Source of the DNA: Streptomyces fradiae | Lineage (GTDB): Bacteria > Actinomycetota > Actinomycetes > Streptomycetales > Streptomycetaceae | Length of the DNA: 64,000 bases | Direction of reading: 5' to 3' | Assembly (NCBI RefSeq): GCF_041270065.1 | Contig: NZ_CP065958.1 | Coordinates: forward strand, 1,984,001 to 2,048,000 | Part shown: positions 18,195 to 27,185 of the stretch, one piece after another | How the letters are laid out: each line of letters begins with the position of its first letter | Numbering within the stretch: the first letter of the stretch is position 1 | Position numbers and translations under genes: made by a program | Notes under the pieces: generated by a model | Told to the model about the DNA's origin: nothing | What the model saw: the letters and a program-made list of their open reading frames with translations, nothing else | The model's database searches: none

Positions 18195-18965
18195 TCAACT
18201 TCCCGACGAGGCGGGTGCGGTGGGGGCACTTACATCGAAGTGCCCCGCTTTGGGAGTCGCTTTCATGAGAGCGGTGAGAACACGGGCCTTCACGGGCCCG
18301 TCCTCACCGCTGCCCCAGAAGACGCTGCGGCCCTTGCCGAGTTCCAGAGTGATGGAGTCGAACGACGTGATCCGGACGACACGGACGTCCTGGGCGATTT
18401 TCTCCGGGAGTTCGCCCGTCACGCCTACCGCGGCGGTCAGCAGCCGCTCGGTGTCGAAGCGGCGCAGGCTCGGGGAGGCGGCGGCGTCGATGACGAGCCG
18501 GGGTACGCCGCGGGGCGGGGTGGTCACGGTGGCGAACCGGACCGCCCCGGCGTCCACTTCGTCGAACTTTCCGCCGTTTTCGAGCAGGAGTACGGGGCGA
18601 CGTTCCGTCACTTTCAGACCGATTCCGTGCGGCCAGGACCGGACCACGTCCACGGAGTCGATCCGGGGCAGTTCGGCGCGCAGCCGGGCCGCGATGGCGT
18701 CGGTGTCGACGGAGACGAGCGGCGCGCCGACCGGAACCGCCGCGACCCGCTCGACCTGCTCCGGGGTGAGCACCGCCGTACCGGAGGTGCTCACCTTCTC
18801 GACCCGGAACCAGCTGGAGCCGTAGAGCGCCCAGACGCCGCCGGCGACCAGGAGGACGGCGCCGAGGGCGATGAGCAGCACCCGCGGACCGGGCACCCGG
18901 AACCTCCGGACACCCGGCCGGGACGGCCGCGGCGCGGAGCCCTCGGACCTGCTCTTCGCTGCCAC
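18195..18965 (-). CDS. ftsQ: cell division protein FtsQ
   Basis: FtsQ (DivIB) links early and late divisome components. The 256-aa product has a basic cytoplasmic N terminus (AAKSRSEGSAPRPSRPGVRRFRV), a single membrane helix (VLLIALGAVLLVAGGVWAL, about residues 27-46), a POTRA domain starting at SSWFRVEKVSTSGT, and the FtsQ beta domain (DVVRSWPHGIGLKVTERRPVLLL). The start is GTG 18965 with AGGAGGAG immediately upstream. Two longer in-frame possibilities reach into murG and are not supported by a ribosome site. murC, which sits between murG and ftsQ in many bacteria, is absent here. Confidence 0.95.
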   Translation of the reverse strand: MAAKSRSEGSAPRPSRPGVRRFRVPGPRVLLIALGAVLLVAGGVWALYGSSWFRVEKVSTSGTAVLTPEQVERVAAVPVGAPLVSVDTDAIAARLRAELPRIDSVDVVRSWPHGIGLKVTERRPVLLLENGGKFDEVDAGAVRFATVTTPPRGVPRLVIDAAASPSLRRFDTERLLTAAVGVTGELPEKIAQDVRVVRITSFDSITLELGKGRSVFWGSGEDGPVKARVLTALMKATPKAGHFDVSAPTAPASSGS

Positions 18966-18988
18966 CGCGCTCCTCCTGGGGGTGCCGC

Positions 18989-20083
18989 TCAGCCCTGACG
19001 GCGGGCGGCGATCGCCTCGTACACCATGCCGACGAGCAGCTCGTCGGCGTCCCGGCGGCCGAACTCGGCGGCGGCGCGGGACATCTCGTACAGACGGTGC
19101 GGATCGGCCAGTACGGGCAGGACGTTGGCCTGCACCCACTGCGGCGACAGTTCCGCGTCGTCGACGAGGAGTCCACCGCCGGCCTTGACCACCGGCTGGG
19201 CGTTGAGCCGCTGTTCGCCGTTGCCGATGGGCAGCGGGACGTAGGCGGCCGGCAGTCCGACGGCGGAGAGCTCGGCGACGGTCATCGCGCCCGCGCGGCA
19301 GAGCATCATGTCGGCGGCGGCGTACGCGAGATCCATCCGGTCCACGTACGGTACCGGCACGTACGGCGGCATTCCGGGCATGTTGTCGACACGCGGCAGT
19401 TCGTTCTTCGGGCCGACCGCGTGGAGGATCTGGATGCCGGAGCGCTGGAGCACCGGGGCGATCTGCTGGACCACCTCGTTGAGCCGGCGCGCGCCCTGCG
19501 AGCCGCCGGAGACCAGCAGGGTCGGCAGGTTCGGGTCCAGGCCGAACGCGGCGCGCGCCTCGGGGCGCACGCGGGCGCGGTCGAGGGTCGCGATGGTGTG
19601 CCGCAGCGGGATGCCGATGTAACGGGCGTTGCGGAGCTTGGAGTCCGGGGTGGCGACGGCGACCCCGGCCGCGTAGCGCGAGCCGATCTTGTTGGCCAGG
19701 CCGGGCCGGGCGTTGGCCTCGTGGACCACGATCGGCACGCCGAGCCGCTTGGCGGCGAGGTAGCCGGGCAGGGCCACGTAACCGCCGAAGCCGACCACGC
19801 AGTCCGCCTTGGTGCGCTCCAGGACCTGCTCGGCGGCCTTGATGGTGCCGCGCAGCCGTCCGGGGACGGTGATCAGCTCAGGGGTGGGCTTGCGGGGCAG
19901 CGGCACGGCCGGGATGAGCGCCAGCTCGTAGCCCCGCTCGGGGACCAGCCGGGTCTCCAGGCCCTTCTCCGTGCCCAGCGCCGTGATCCCCACGGAGGGG
20001 TCCTGCCTGCGCAGGGCGTCCGCGAGGGCGAGCGCGGGCTCGATGTGACCGGCGGTACCTCCGCCGGCGAGTACGACATGCAC
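18989..20083 (-). CDS. murG: UDP-GlcNAc:undecaprenyl-PP-MurNAc-pentapeptide GlcNAc transferase
   Basis: MurG makes lipid II from lipid I on the cytoplasmic face of the membrane. The 364-aa GT28 enzyme shows the N-terminal glycine-rich loop [18 protein letters not shown], the second loop [18 protein letters not shown], and the C-terminal UDP-GlcNAc region [14 protein letters not shown] and [24 protein letters not shown]. The start is GTG 20083, 6 nt after the ftsW stop, so the two genes are tightly linked. Confidence 0.97.
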   Translation of the reverse strand: MHVVLAGGGTAGHIEPALALADALRRQDPSVGITALGTEKGLETRLVPERGYELALIPAVPLPRKPTPELITVPGRLRGTIKAAEQVLERTKADCVVGFGGYVALPGYLAAKRLGVPIVVHEANARPGLANKIGSRYAAGVAVATPDSKLRNARYIGIPLRHTIATLDRARVRPEARAAFGLDPNLPTLLVSGGSQGARRLNEVVQQIAPVLQRSGIQILHAVGPKNELPRVDNMPGMPPYVPVPYVDRMDLAYAAADMMLCRAGAMTVAELSAVGLPAAYVPLPIGNGEQRLNAQPVVKAGGGLLVDDAELSPQWVQANVLPVLADPHRLYEMSRAAAEFGRRDADELLVGMVYEAIAARRQG

Positions 20084-20089
20084 CGAAAT

Positions 20090-21430
20090 TCACCGCTCTC
20101 CGGACGGACGCTTCTTGACGCGCCGTCGCATCGACTTCCATCTCCCCCCGGCCCGCTTGCCCCAGCCGGGGCGGCGCAGGGCCAGGGCCGCTCTCGCGGC
20201 GGGTTCCTGTCGTGCGAAGGCGATCAGGAGCCCGACGGCGAACATGGTCGGCAGCAGGGCCGAACCCCCGTAGGAGAACAGCGGGAGCGGGACTCCGGCG
20301 ATCGGCAGCAGACCGAGCACCGCACCGATGTTGATCACGGCCTGCGCCGTGATCCAGGTGGTCACGCCTCCCGCGGCATACCTGACGAAGGGGTCCTCCG
20401 TGCCTCCGGCCACGCGGATACCCGCATAGCCTAGAGCCGCGAACAGGGCGAGCACCGACAGCGTCCCCGCGAGACCCAGTTCCTCCCCGGTGACGGCGAA
20501 GATGAAGTCGGTGTGCGCTTCGGGGAGTTGGCCCCATTTTTCCACACTCGCACCGAGTCCGGAACCGAACCATCCGCCCGAGGCGAGAGCATAGATGCCG
20601 TGCGCCGCCTGCCAGCACGGGTCCCCCGCGCCGCCCGGGTCGCTGGCACCGAGGCAGCCGAAGCGCTCCAGGCGGTGCGGGCTGGTCTTGATGAGCACCC
20701 CGCCGATGACGGCGGCGACGGCGAGCACGCCGACGAAGAGCCGGGTGGGGGCGCCCGCGGTCCACAGCAGGCCGAACAGGATCGCAGTGAGGATGATCGC
20801 CGTGCCCATGTCACCGCCGAGCATGATCAGCCCGAGCAGCAGGAAGGCCCCGGGGACCAGCGGCACCAGCATGTGCTTCCACTGCGTGAGCAGTTTCATG
20901 TCCTGTTTGCGGGCCAGCAGGTCGGCGCCCCACAGGATCAGCGCCAGCTTGCCGAACTCGCTGGGCTGGAGCATGAAGGGCCCGCCCAGCGAGATCCAGT
21001 TCTGGTTGCCGCCGACCGCGACTCCTATCCCGGGCACCTGCACGAGCACCATCAGGAAGATGGCGCCGACCAGGATCGGGTAGGCGAGCGCCCGGTGCAG
21101 CTTCACCGGCATCCGGGAGGCCAGGAACAGCAGGCCCGCGCCGAGCAGGGCCGCGAAGAACTGCTTGCGGAAGAAGTAGGAGGGCACCAGGTCGTAGCGG
21201 AGCGCCGTGATCATCGACGCGGAGTAGACCATCACCAGGCCGAGCGCGGTGATGAGCAGTCCGGCGCCGACGATCACGTAGTACGCCGTGAGCGGCCGGT
21301 CCCAGGCCCGGCGGGCCCGCTCGTGGAGCCCGCGCAGACCGCCCGCGCGGGGTTTCCTCGGTGCCGCGGGGGCGCGGCCGGCGCCGCGTGCGGCGGGCGG
21401 CCGGCGCGGCCCGGCGGTTCTGCTCGGCAT
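20090..21430 (-). CDS. ftsW: SEDS-family septal peptidoglycan glycosyltransferase FtsW
   Basis: FtsW polymerises lipid II at the septum together with its partner FtsI. The 446-aa product has a 55-residue basic, proline-rich cytoplasmic N terminus and about ten transmembrane helices. SEDS motifs seen: GLVMVYSASM, GGNQNWISLGGPFMLQPSEFGKLALILW, LGGDMGTAIIL, EAHTDFIFAVTGEELGLAG and LPLPLFSYGGSALLPTMFAVG-like (GVPLPLFSYGGSALL). The conserved Asp is in the DMGTA loop. ATG 21430 is preferred; GGAGGGGACAGGGAG lies just upstream. The basic C terminus (RRPGWGKRAGGRWKSMRRRVKKR) faces the cytoplasm. Confidence 0.96.
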   Translation of the reverse strand: MPSRTAGPRRPPAARGAGRAPAAPRKPRAGGLRGLHERARRAWDRPLTAYYVIVGAGLLITALGLVMVYSASMITALRYDLVPSYFFRKQFFAALLGAGLLFLASRMPVKLHRALAYPILVGAIFLMVLVQVPGIGVAVGGNQNWISLGGPFMLQPSEFGKLALILWGADLLARKQDMKLLTQWKHMLVPLVPGAFLLLGLIMLGGDMGTAIILTAILFGLLWTAGAPTRLFVGVLAVAAVIGGVLIKTSPHRLERFGCLGASDPGGAGDPCWQAAHGIYALASGGWFGSGLGASVEKWGQLPEAHTDFIFAVTGEELGLAGTLSVLALFAALGYAGIRVAGGTEDPFVRYAAGGVTTWITAQAVINIGAVLGLLPIAGVPLPLFSYGGSALLPTMFAVGLLIAFARQEPAARAALALRRPGWGKRAGGRWKSMRRRVKKRPSGER

Positions 21431-21485
21431 GCTCCCTGTCCCCTCCAGTCGTGTCCGGCCGGGCCGGACCCCCTTGCTGGTCAGG

Positions 21486-22910
21486 TCAGGCGTCGCCGGT
21501 GGCGGCGAGGGCGCGGACGGCGTCCGCGAAGGCCTCGCCCCGCTTGTTGTAGTTGGCGAACATGTCCATCGACGCACAGGCCGGGGCCAGGAGGACCGTG
21601 TCCCCCGGCTCGGCGAGCGCCGCCGCCTCCTGGACCGCCGCGGACATCGCCCCAGTGTCGGTCCGGTCGAGGTCCACCACCGGGACCTCGGGGGCGTGTC
21701 GCGTCAGGGCTTCGCGGATCAGCGCGCGGTCCCGGCCGATCAGGACGACACCGCGCAGCCGCTTCGCCGACCTGCTCACGAGCTCGTCGAAGGAGGCGCC
21801 CTTGGCGAGGCCGCCGGCGATCCAGACGATCGGGTCGTAGGCCGCCAACGACGCCTCGGCGGCGTGGGTGTTGGTGGCCTTGGAGTCGTCGACGTAGACG
21901 ACGCCCTGGATCTCCTCGACCAGTTCGATCCGGTGCGGGTCGGGCCGGAAGGCGCGCAGCCCGTCCCGTACGGCCTTCGGCTCGACGCCGAAGGCGCGGG
22001 CGAGGGCGGCGGCGGCGAGCGCGTTGGCGATGTTGTGCGGGGCCGGCGGCTGGACGTCAGCGACCTCGGCGAGCTCCTGGGCGTTCTTCTGCCGGTTCTC
22101 GACGAAGGCCCGGTCGACGAGGATGCCCTCGACGACGCCGAGCTGGGAGGGGCCGGGGGTGCCGAGGGTGAAGCCGATGGCCCGGCAGCCCTCCTCGACG
22201 TCGGCCTCGCGGACCAGGTCCTCGGTGACCGGGTCGGCCACGTTGTAGACGCAGGCGACCCGGTTGCCCTCGTAGATGCGGCCCTTGTCGGCGGCGTACG
22301 CCTCCATGGAGCCGTGCCAGTCGAGGTGGTCGGGCGCCAGGTTGAGCACGGCGGCCGAGTGGGCGCGCAGCGAGGGCGCCCAGTGCAGCTGGTAGCTGGA
22401 GAGCTCGACGGCGAGGACGTCGTACTTCTCCTCGCCGAGGACGGCGTCGAGCAGCGAGACGCCGATGTTGCCGACGGCGGCGGTCTTCAGGCCGGCCGCC
22501 TCCAGGATGGAGGCGAGCATCCGCACGGTCGTGGTCTTGCCGTTGGTGCCGGTGACCGCGAGCCAGGGGGCCGCTTCCGGGCCCCGCAGGCGCCAGGCCA
22601 GCTCGACGTCGCCCCAGACCTCGACGCCCGCCTCGGCGGCGGCCGCGAAGAGCGGCTTGTCGGGCTGCCAGCCCGGCGCGGTGACGATCAGTTCGGTGCC
22701 GGCCGGCAGGGTGGCCCCGTCGCCGAGGCGGACGGTGATGCCCGCCGCCTCCAGCTCGGCCGCCTGCGCCCGGGAGCGCTCGTCGTCGCCGTCGTTGACG
22801 ACGGTCACGACCGCGCCGAGGCCGTGCAGGGCCCGGGCGGCGGGGATCCCGCTGACGCCGAGCCCGGCGACGGTGACGTGCTTGCCCTGCCAGTCCGGCT
22901 GATCGCTCAC
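21486..22910 (-). CDS. murD: UDP-MurNAc-L-Ala:D-Glu ligase MurD
   Basis: MurD adds D-glutamate to UDP-MurNAc-L-alanine, the second Mur ligase step. The 474-aa product has an N-terminal Rossmann-like domain (VTVAGLGVSGIPAARAL), the ATP-binding P-loop VTGTNGKTTTVRML, the central NLAPDHLDWHGSMEAYA and the C-terminal domain with YVDDSKATNTHAAEASL. GTG 22910 is chosen because its GTGA overlaps the mraY stop. ATG 22925 (MGSRKVSD...) would overlap mraY by 19 nt and is the alternative. The ribosome site is poor for both, which fits translational coupling. Confidence 0.95.
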   Translation of the reverse strand: MSDQPDWQGKHVTVAGLGVSGIPAARALHGLGAVVTVVNDGDDERSRAQAAELEAAGITVRLGDGATLPAGTELIVTAPGWQPDKPLFAAAAEAGVEVWGDVELAWRLRGPEAAPWLAVTGTNGKTTTVRMLASILEAAGLKTAAVGNIGVSLLDAVLGEEKYDVLAVELSSYQLHWAPSLRAHSAAVLNLAPDHLDWHGSMEAYAADKGRIYEGNRVACVYNVADPVTEDLVREADVEEGCRAIGFTLGTPGPSQLGVVEGILVDRAFVENRQKNAQELAEVADVQPPAPHNIANALAAAALARAFGVEPKAVRDGLRAFRPDPHRIELVEEIQGVVYVDDSKATNTHAAEASLAAYDPIVWIAGGLAKGASFDELVSRSAKRLRGVVLIGRDRALIREALTRHAPEVPVVDLDRTDTGAMSAAVQEAAALAEPGDTVLLAPACASMDMFANYNKRGEAFADAVRALAATGDA

Positions 22911-23977
22911 TTTTCGGCTGCCCATCCCGCGTAGAAGATCCCCAGGCCCACGATGACGCACATGCCCTGAATGATCCAGAACCGGACCACCACGAGTACT
23001 TCGGACCAGCCCTTCATCTCGAAGTGGTGATGAAGGGGCGCCATCCGGAAGACCCGCTTGCCGGTCATCTTGAAGGCGCCGACCTGGATGACCACGGACA
23101 TCGTGATCAGCACGAACAGACCGCCGAGCAGCGCGAGCAGCAGCTCGGTGCGCGAGCAGATGGCGAGGCCGACGAGCGCGCCGCCGAGGGCCAGCGAGCC
23201 GGTGTCGCCCATGAAGATCTTGGCCGGCGCGGTGTTCCACCACAGGAAGCCGAAGCAGGCGCCCATCAGGGCGGAGGCGACGACCGCGAGGTCGAGCGGG
23301 TCGCGCACCTCGAAGCAGGCGTTGGGGTTGGTCAGGGTCATGGCGTTAGCGCACGACTCCTGGAACTGCCAGAGCCCGATGAAGGTGTACGCGCCGAAGA
23401 CCATCACCGACGCGCCGGTGGCCAGACCGTCCAGACCGTCCGTCAGGTTCACGCCGTTGGACATGGCCAGGATCATGAAGAGCGCCCAGACCACGAACAG
23501 CACCGGGCCGATGGACCAGCCGAAGTCCGTGATGAAGGAGAGCTTCTCGGAGGCCGGGGTGTTGCCGCGCAGATCCGCGAACTGCAGCGAGAGCACGGCG
23601 AAGGTGATGCCGACGATCAGCTGGCCGGCCATCTTCGCCTTGGCCCGCAGACCCAGCGAACGCTGCTTGACGATCTTGATGTAGTCGTCGAGGAAGCCGA
23701 CCAGACCCATTCCGGCCATCAGGAACAGCACCAGGACGCCCGAGTACGTCGGGTCCTCGCCGGTGATGACCTTGGTGAGCGCGTACGCGACGAGCGTGGC
23801 CAGGATGAAGGAGATGCCGCCCATGGTGGGCGTGCCCTTCTTGGCGCCGTGGGTGCGCGGGCCGTCGTCCCGGATGAACTGCCCGTATCCCTTGCGGGCC
23901 AGCAGCTTGATGAACAGCGGGGTGCCGATCAGGGTCAGGAAGAGCCCGATCGCCCCCGCGAAGAGGATCTGCCTCAT
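22907..23977 (-). CDS. mraY: phospho-MurNAc-pentapeptide translocase MraY
   Basis: MraY transfers phospho-MurNAc-pentapeptide to undecaprenyl phosphate to give lipid I. The 356-aa polytopic protein carries the family signatures GTPTMGGISFILATLVAY, GFLDDYIKIVKQRSLGL (DD pair for Mg2+), NLTDGLDGLA and FMGDTGSLALGGALVG, and the HHHFEMKGWSE motif near the C terminus. ATG 23977 overlaps the murF stop as ATGA. Confidence 0.97.
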   Translation of the reverse strand: MRQILFAGAIGLFLTLIGTPLFIKLLARKGYGQFIRDDGPRTHGAKKGTPTMGGISFILATLVAYALTKVITGEDPTYSGVLVLFLMAGMGLVGFLDDYIKIVKQRSLGLRAKAKMAGQLIVGITFAVLSLQFADLRGNTPASEKLSFITDFGWSIGPVLFVVWALFMILAMSNGVNLTDGLDGLATGASVMVFGAYTFIGLWQFQESCANAMTLTNPNACFEVRDPLDLAVVASALMGACFGFLWWNTAPAKIFMGDTGSLALGGALVGLAICSRTELLLALLGGLFVLITMSVVIQVGAFKMTGKRVFRMAPLHHHFEMKGWSEVLVVVRFWIIQGMCVIVGLGIFYAGWAAEK

Positions 23978-25404
23978 CGGCCGGCGACCTCACCCTCGGC
24001 GCTGTTCTCGAGCAGTGCCAGGGCGACCCGCTCCAGACCCACCGACCTGGAAGCCTTCACCAGGACGATGTCCCCCGGGCGCAGCTCACTGCGCAACAGG
24101 TCGACCGCCGCCTGCGCGTCGGACACGTGCACCGACTCCTCACCCCACGAACCCTCGTTATAGGCGCCCAGTTGCAGCCAGGACGCTTCCCTGTCCCCGA
24201 CCGCGACGAGCTTGCTGACGTTGAGCCGGACGGCGAGCCGTCCGACCGCGTCGTGCTCGGCGAGCGACTCGTCTCCGAGCTCGGCCATCTTGCCGAGCAC
24301 CGCCCACGTACGACACCCCTTGGCCTGTGCAGACCTGCCCATGGCCGCGAGCGCGCGCAGGGCGGCTCGCATTGACTCGGGGTTCGCGTTGTAGGCGTCG
24401 TTGACGATCGTCACGCCGTCCGGACGCTCGGTGACCTCCATGCGCCAGCGCGACAGGGTGCCTGCCTCGGAGAGCGCGGTGGCGATCTCCTCGACGGGCA
24501 TGCCCAGCTCATGGGCGACGGCGGCCGCGGCGAGCGCGTTCGACACGTGGTGCTCACCGTACAGGCGCAAGGTCACGTCGCTGCACCCGGTGGGTGTGTG
24601 AAGCCTGAAAGAAGGCTGTCCGCTTTCCGTGAGGCGGACGTTCTCGGCCCGTACGGCCGCTTCGTCCGCCTCTCCGAACAACGTCACCTTGGCCTTGGTG
24701 CGGGAGGCCATCGCGCGGACGAGGGGGTCGTCGGCGTTGAGGACGGCGACGCCGCCGTCCTCGGCGGCCGGCAGGGACTCGACGAGCTCGCCCTTGGCCT
24801 CGGCGATCTGCTCGCGGCCGCCGAACTCGCCGATGTGGGCGGTGCCGACGTTGATGACGAGTCCGATGCGCGGCGGGGTGAGACCGGTGAGGTAGCGGAT
24901 GTGGCCGATTCCGCGCGCTCCCATCTCCAGGACGAGATGGCGGGTCTCGGGTCCGGCGGTGAGCGCGGTGAGCGGCAGGCCGATCTCGTTGTTGAGGGAG
25001 CCGGGCGTCCACACGGTCGGCGCGTGCCGCTGCAGGACCTGGGCGATCAGGTCCTTGGTGGAGGTCTTGCCGGCCGAGCCGGTGAGGGCGACGACATCGG
25101 TGCCGAGGCGACCGACGACCGCGCGGGCGAGGGCCCCGAGCGCCGTCTGGACGTCGTCGACGACGATGGCGGGCACGCCGACCGGGCGCGCGGCCAGGAC
25201 GGCCACGGCGCCGGCCTCCACGGCCCGGGTCGCGTAGTCGTGGCCGTCGACGTGCTCACCGGCGAAGGCGGCGAAGAGGCTGCCTGGCTTCACCTCACGG
25301 GAGTCGATGACGACGGGCCCGGTGATCCGGGTGGCCGGATCCGGTATGTCGTGCGCCTGCCCGCCGACGATTTCGGCGACCTCGGCGAGGGAGAGGGCGA
25401 TCAC
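23974..25404 (-). CDS. murF: UDP-MurNAc-tripeptide:D-Ala-D-Ala ligase MurF
   Basis: MurF adds D-Ala-D-Ala to complete the UDP-MurNAc-pentapeptide. The 476-aa product has an N-terminal substrate domain starting IALSLAEVAEIVGGQ, the P-loop VVALTGSAGKTSTKDLIA, the central LEMGARGIGHIRYLT and NVGTAHIGEFGG, and VNDAYNANPESMRAALRAL. The start is GTG 25404, 4 nt downstream of the murE stop. The mur genes here are effectively contiguous. Confidence 0.96.
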   Translation of the reverse strand: MIALSLAEVAEIVGGQAHDIPDPATRITGPVVIDSREVKPGSLFAAFAGEHVDGHDYATRAVEAGAVAVLAARPVGVPAIVVDDVQTALGALARAVVGRLGTDVVALTGSAGKTSTKDLIAQVLQRHAPTVWTPGSLNNEIGLPLTALTAGPETRHLVLEMGARGIGHIRYLTGLTPPRIGLVINVGTAHIGEFGGREQIAEAKGELVESLPAAEDGGVAVLNADDPLVRAMASRTKAKVTLFGEADEAAVRAENVRLTESGQPSFRLHTPTGCSDVTLRLYGEHHVSNALAAAAVAHELGMPVEEIATALSEAGTLSRWRMEVTERPDGVTIVNDAYNANPESMRAALRALAAMGRSAQAKGCRTWAVLGKMAELGDESLAEHDAVGRLAVRLNVSKLVAVGDREASWLQLGAYNEGSWGEESVHVSDAQAAVDLLRSELRPGDIVLVKASRSVGLERVALALLENSAEGEVAGR

Positions 25405-25408
25405 TGCT

Positions 25409-27091
25409 TCATCCCTGACTGTTCTGGTGACGGTGTGCGTCCTGCTGGTCCTGCCGGCTGACGATCGCCTCGCGCAGGACCAGGCGGTCGTCGAAGGGGC
25501 GGACCACGCCGCCGGCCTCCTGGCCCTGCTCGTGGCCCTTGCCCGCGACCAGGACGGTGTCGCCGGGTTCGGCGCGGGCCACGGCCGCGGCGATGGCGGC
25601 GGCGCGGTCGGCGTCCACGAGGACGGTGCCGCGCTCGGCCGCCGGCACCTCGGCGGCGCCGGCCAGCATGGCGGTGAGGATCGCGAGCGGGTCCTCGGAG
25701 CGCGGGTTGTCGGAGGTGAGCACCGCGGTGTCGGCGAGCCGGGCCGCGGCGGCGCCCATCGGGCCGCGCTTGGTGGTGTCGCGGTCGCCGCCGCAGCCGA
25801 TGACGACGTGCAGCTTCCCGCGGGTCACCTCGCGCAGCGAGCGCAGGACCGATTCGACGGCGTCGGTCTTGTGCGCGTAGTCGACGACCGCGAGGTACGG
25901 CTGGCCCGCGTCGACCTTCTCCAGGCGCCCGGGCACGCCGGGGACGGCGGCGACGCCGTCGGCGGCGGTCTTCGGGTCGATCCCGGCGGCGGCGAGGGTG
26001 ACGATCGCGGCGAGGGTGTTGGCCACGTTGAACGGGCCGGGCAGCGGGGCGGTGGCGGAGATCCGCGTACCGTCCGGGCCGACCACCGTGAAGGCGGAGT
26101 CGGCGGCGCCGCTGATCACGTCCTCGGCGCGCCAGTCGGCGTCCGGGTCGCCGGTGGCGGAGAAGGTGACGACCGGGACGGTCGCCTCCTTCGCGAGCCG
26201 GCGGCCGTAGGCGTCGTCGAGGTTGACCACGCCGCGCCGGCTGCGCTCCGGCGTGAACAGCCGGGCCTTGGCCTGGAAGTAGTCCTCCATGTCGGAGTGG
26301 AACTCCATGTGCTCCGGGCTCAGGTTGTTGAAGACGGCGACGTCGAAGACGCAGCCGTCGACCCGGCCGAGCACCAGGGCGTGGCTGGAGACCTCCATGG
26401 CGACCGCCTCGACGCCGCGTTCGCGCATGACCGCGAACAGGGCCTGGAGGTCGGTGGCTTCGGGGGTGGTGCGCTCGGACTTGATGCGCTCGTCGCCGAT
26501 CCGCATCTCGACGGTGCCGACCAGGCCGGTGTGTCTGCCGGCACCGCGCAGTCCGCCCTCGACGAGGTAGGCGGTGGTGGTCTTGCCGGAGGTGCCGGTG
26601 ATGCCGATCTGCAGCAGGCCCTCGCCGGGGCGCCCGTAGATCTCGGCGGCGAGCTCGCCCATCCGGCCGCGCGGGTTGTCGACCGCGAGGACCGGCAGGC
26701 CGGTCGCGGCGGCGCGGTCGGCGCCGGCCGGGTCGGTCAGGACGGCGGCGGCGCCGAGGCCGGCGGCCTGGGCGACGAAGTCGGCGCCGTGCGCGCGGGC
26801 GCCGGGCAGCGCCGCGTACACGTCGCCGGGGCGGACCGCCCGCGAGTCGTGGGTGATGCCCGAGACCTCGACGCCGCGGCCGGCGGCGGAGAGCTCGGTG
26901 CCGAGCCGGTCGGCGAGCTCGCCCAGGGGTGTCGGGCGGAGCCGCTCGGGGCGGGGCGGGGCGGTTCGGGACTGATCAGCGTGTGGCACGGCGGTGAGCG
27001 TACCGGGCGCACCCTCCGCAGGGCTAAATCGGGCCACGGCGTCGCCGGAGTTCGATTTCCGGTTCCCGGAACGGGGGGTGATCGTTGTCAC
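25409..27091 (-). CDS. murE: UDP-MurNAc-dipeptide:diaminoacid ligase MurE
   Basis: MurE adds the third-position diamino acid; in Streptomyces this is expected to be LL-diaminopimelate. The 560-aa form starts at GTG 27091 (VTTITPRSGN), which has GGGAG about 6 nt upstream. An internal GTG at 26989 (VPHADQSRT) has no ribosome site. The first ~45 residues are a disordered, family-variable extension. Key motifs: GITHDSRAVRPGDVYAALPG, the P-loop GITGTSGKTTTAYLVEGG, FNNLSPEHMEFHSDMEDY and TSDNPRSEDPLAILTAM. The DNPR motif (DNPRSEDP) is the one that selects diaminopimelate-type substrates over lysine. Confidence 0.95.
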   Translation of the reverse strand: MTTITPRSGNRKSNSGDAVARFSPAEGAPGTLTAVPHADQSRTAPPRPERLRPTPLGELADRLGTELSAAGRGVEVSGITHDSRAVRPGDVYAALPGARAHGADFVAQAAGLGAAAVLTDPAGADRAAATGLPVLAVDNPRGRMGELAAEIYGRPGEGLLQIGITGTSGKTTTAYLVEGGLRGAGRHTGLVGTVEMRIGDERIKSERTTPEATDLQALFAVMRERGVEAVAMEVSSHALVLGRVDGCVFDVAVFNNLSPEHMEFHSDMEDYFQAKARLFTPERSRRGVVNLDDAYGRRLAKEATVPVVTFSATGDPDADWRAEDVISGAADSAFTVVGPDGTRISATAPLPGPFNVANTLAAIVTLAAAGIDPKTAADGVAAVPGVPGRLEKVDAGQPYLAVVDYAHKTDAVESVLRSLREVTRGKLHVVIGCGGDRDTTKRGPMGAAAARLADTAVLTSDNPRSEDPLAILTAMLAGAAEVPAAERGTVLVDADRAAAIAAAVARAEPGDTVLVAGKGHEQGQEAGGVVRPFDDRLVLREAIVSRQDQQDAHRHQNSQG

Positions 27092-27185
27092 TGGAGCTCC
27101 CGGAGTGTCACACGGTGTCACGGTCGTACGGGTACGGGCGCGGGCACGGGTGTACGGATGCGAGTACCGGCCGGCCCGGTTCGGC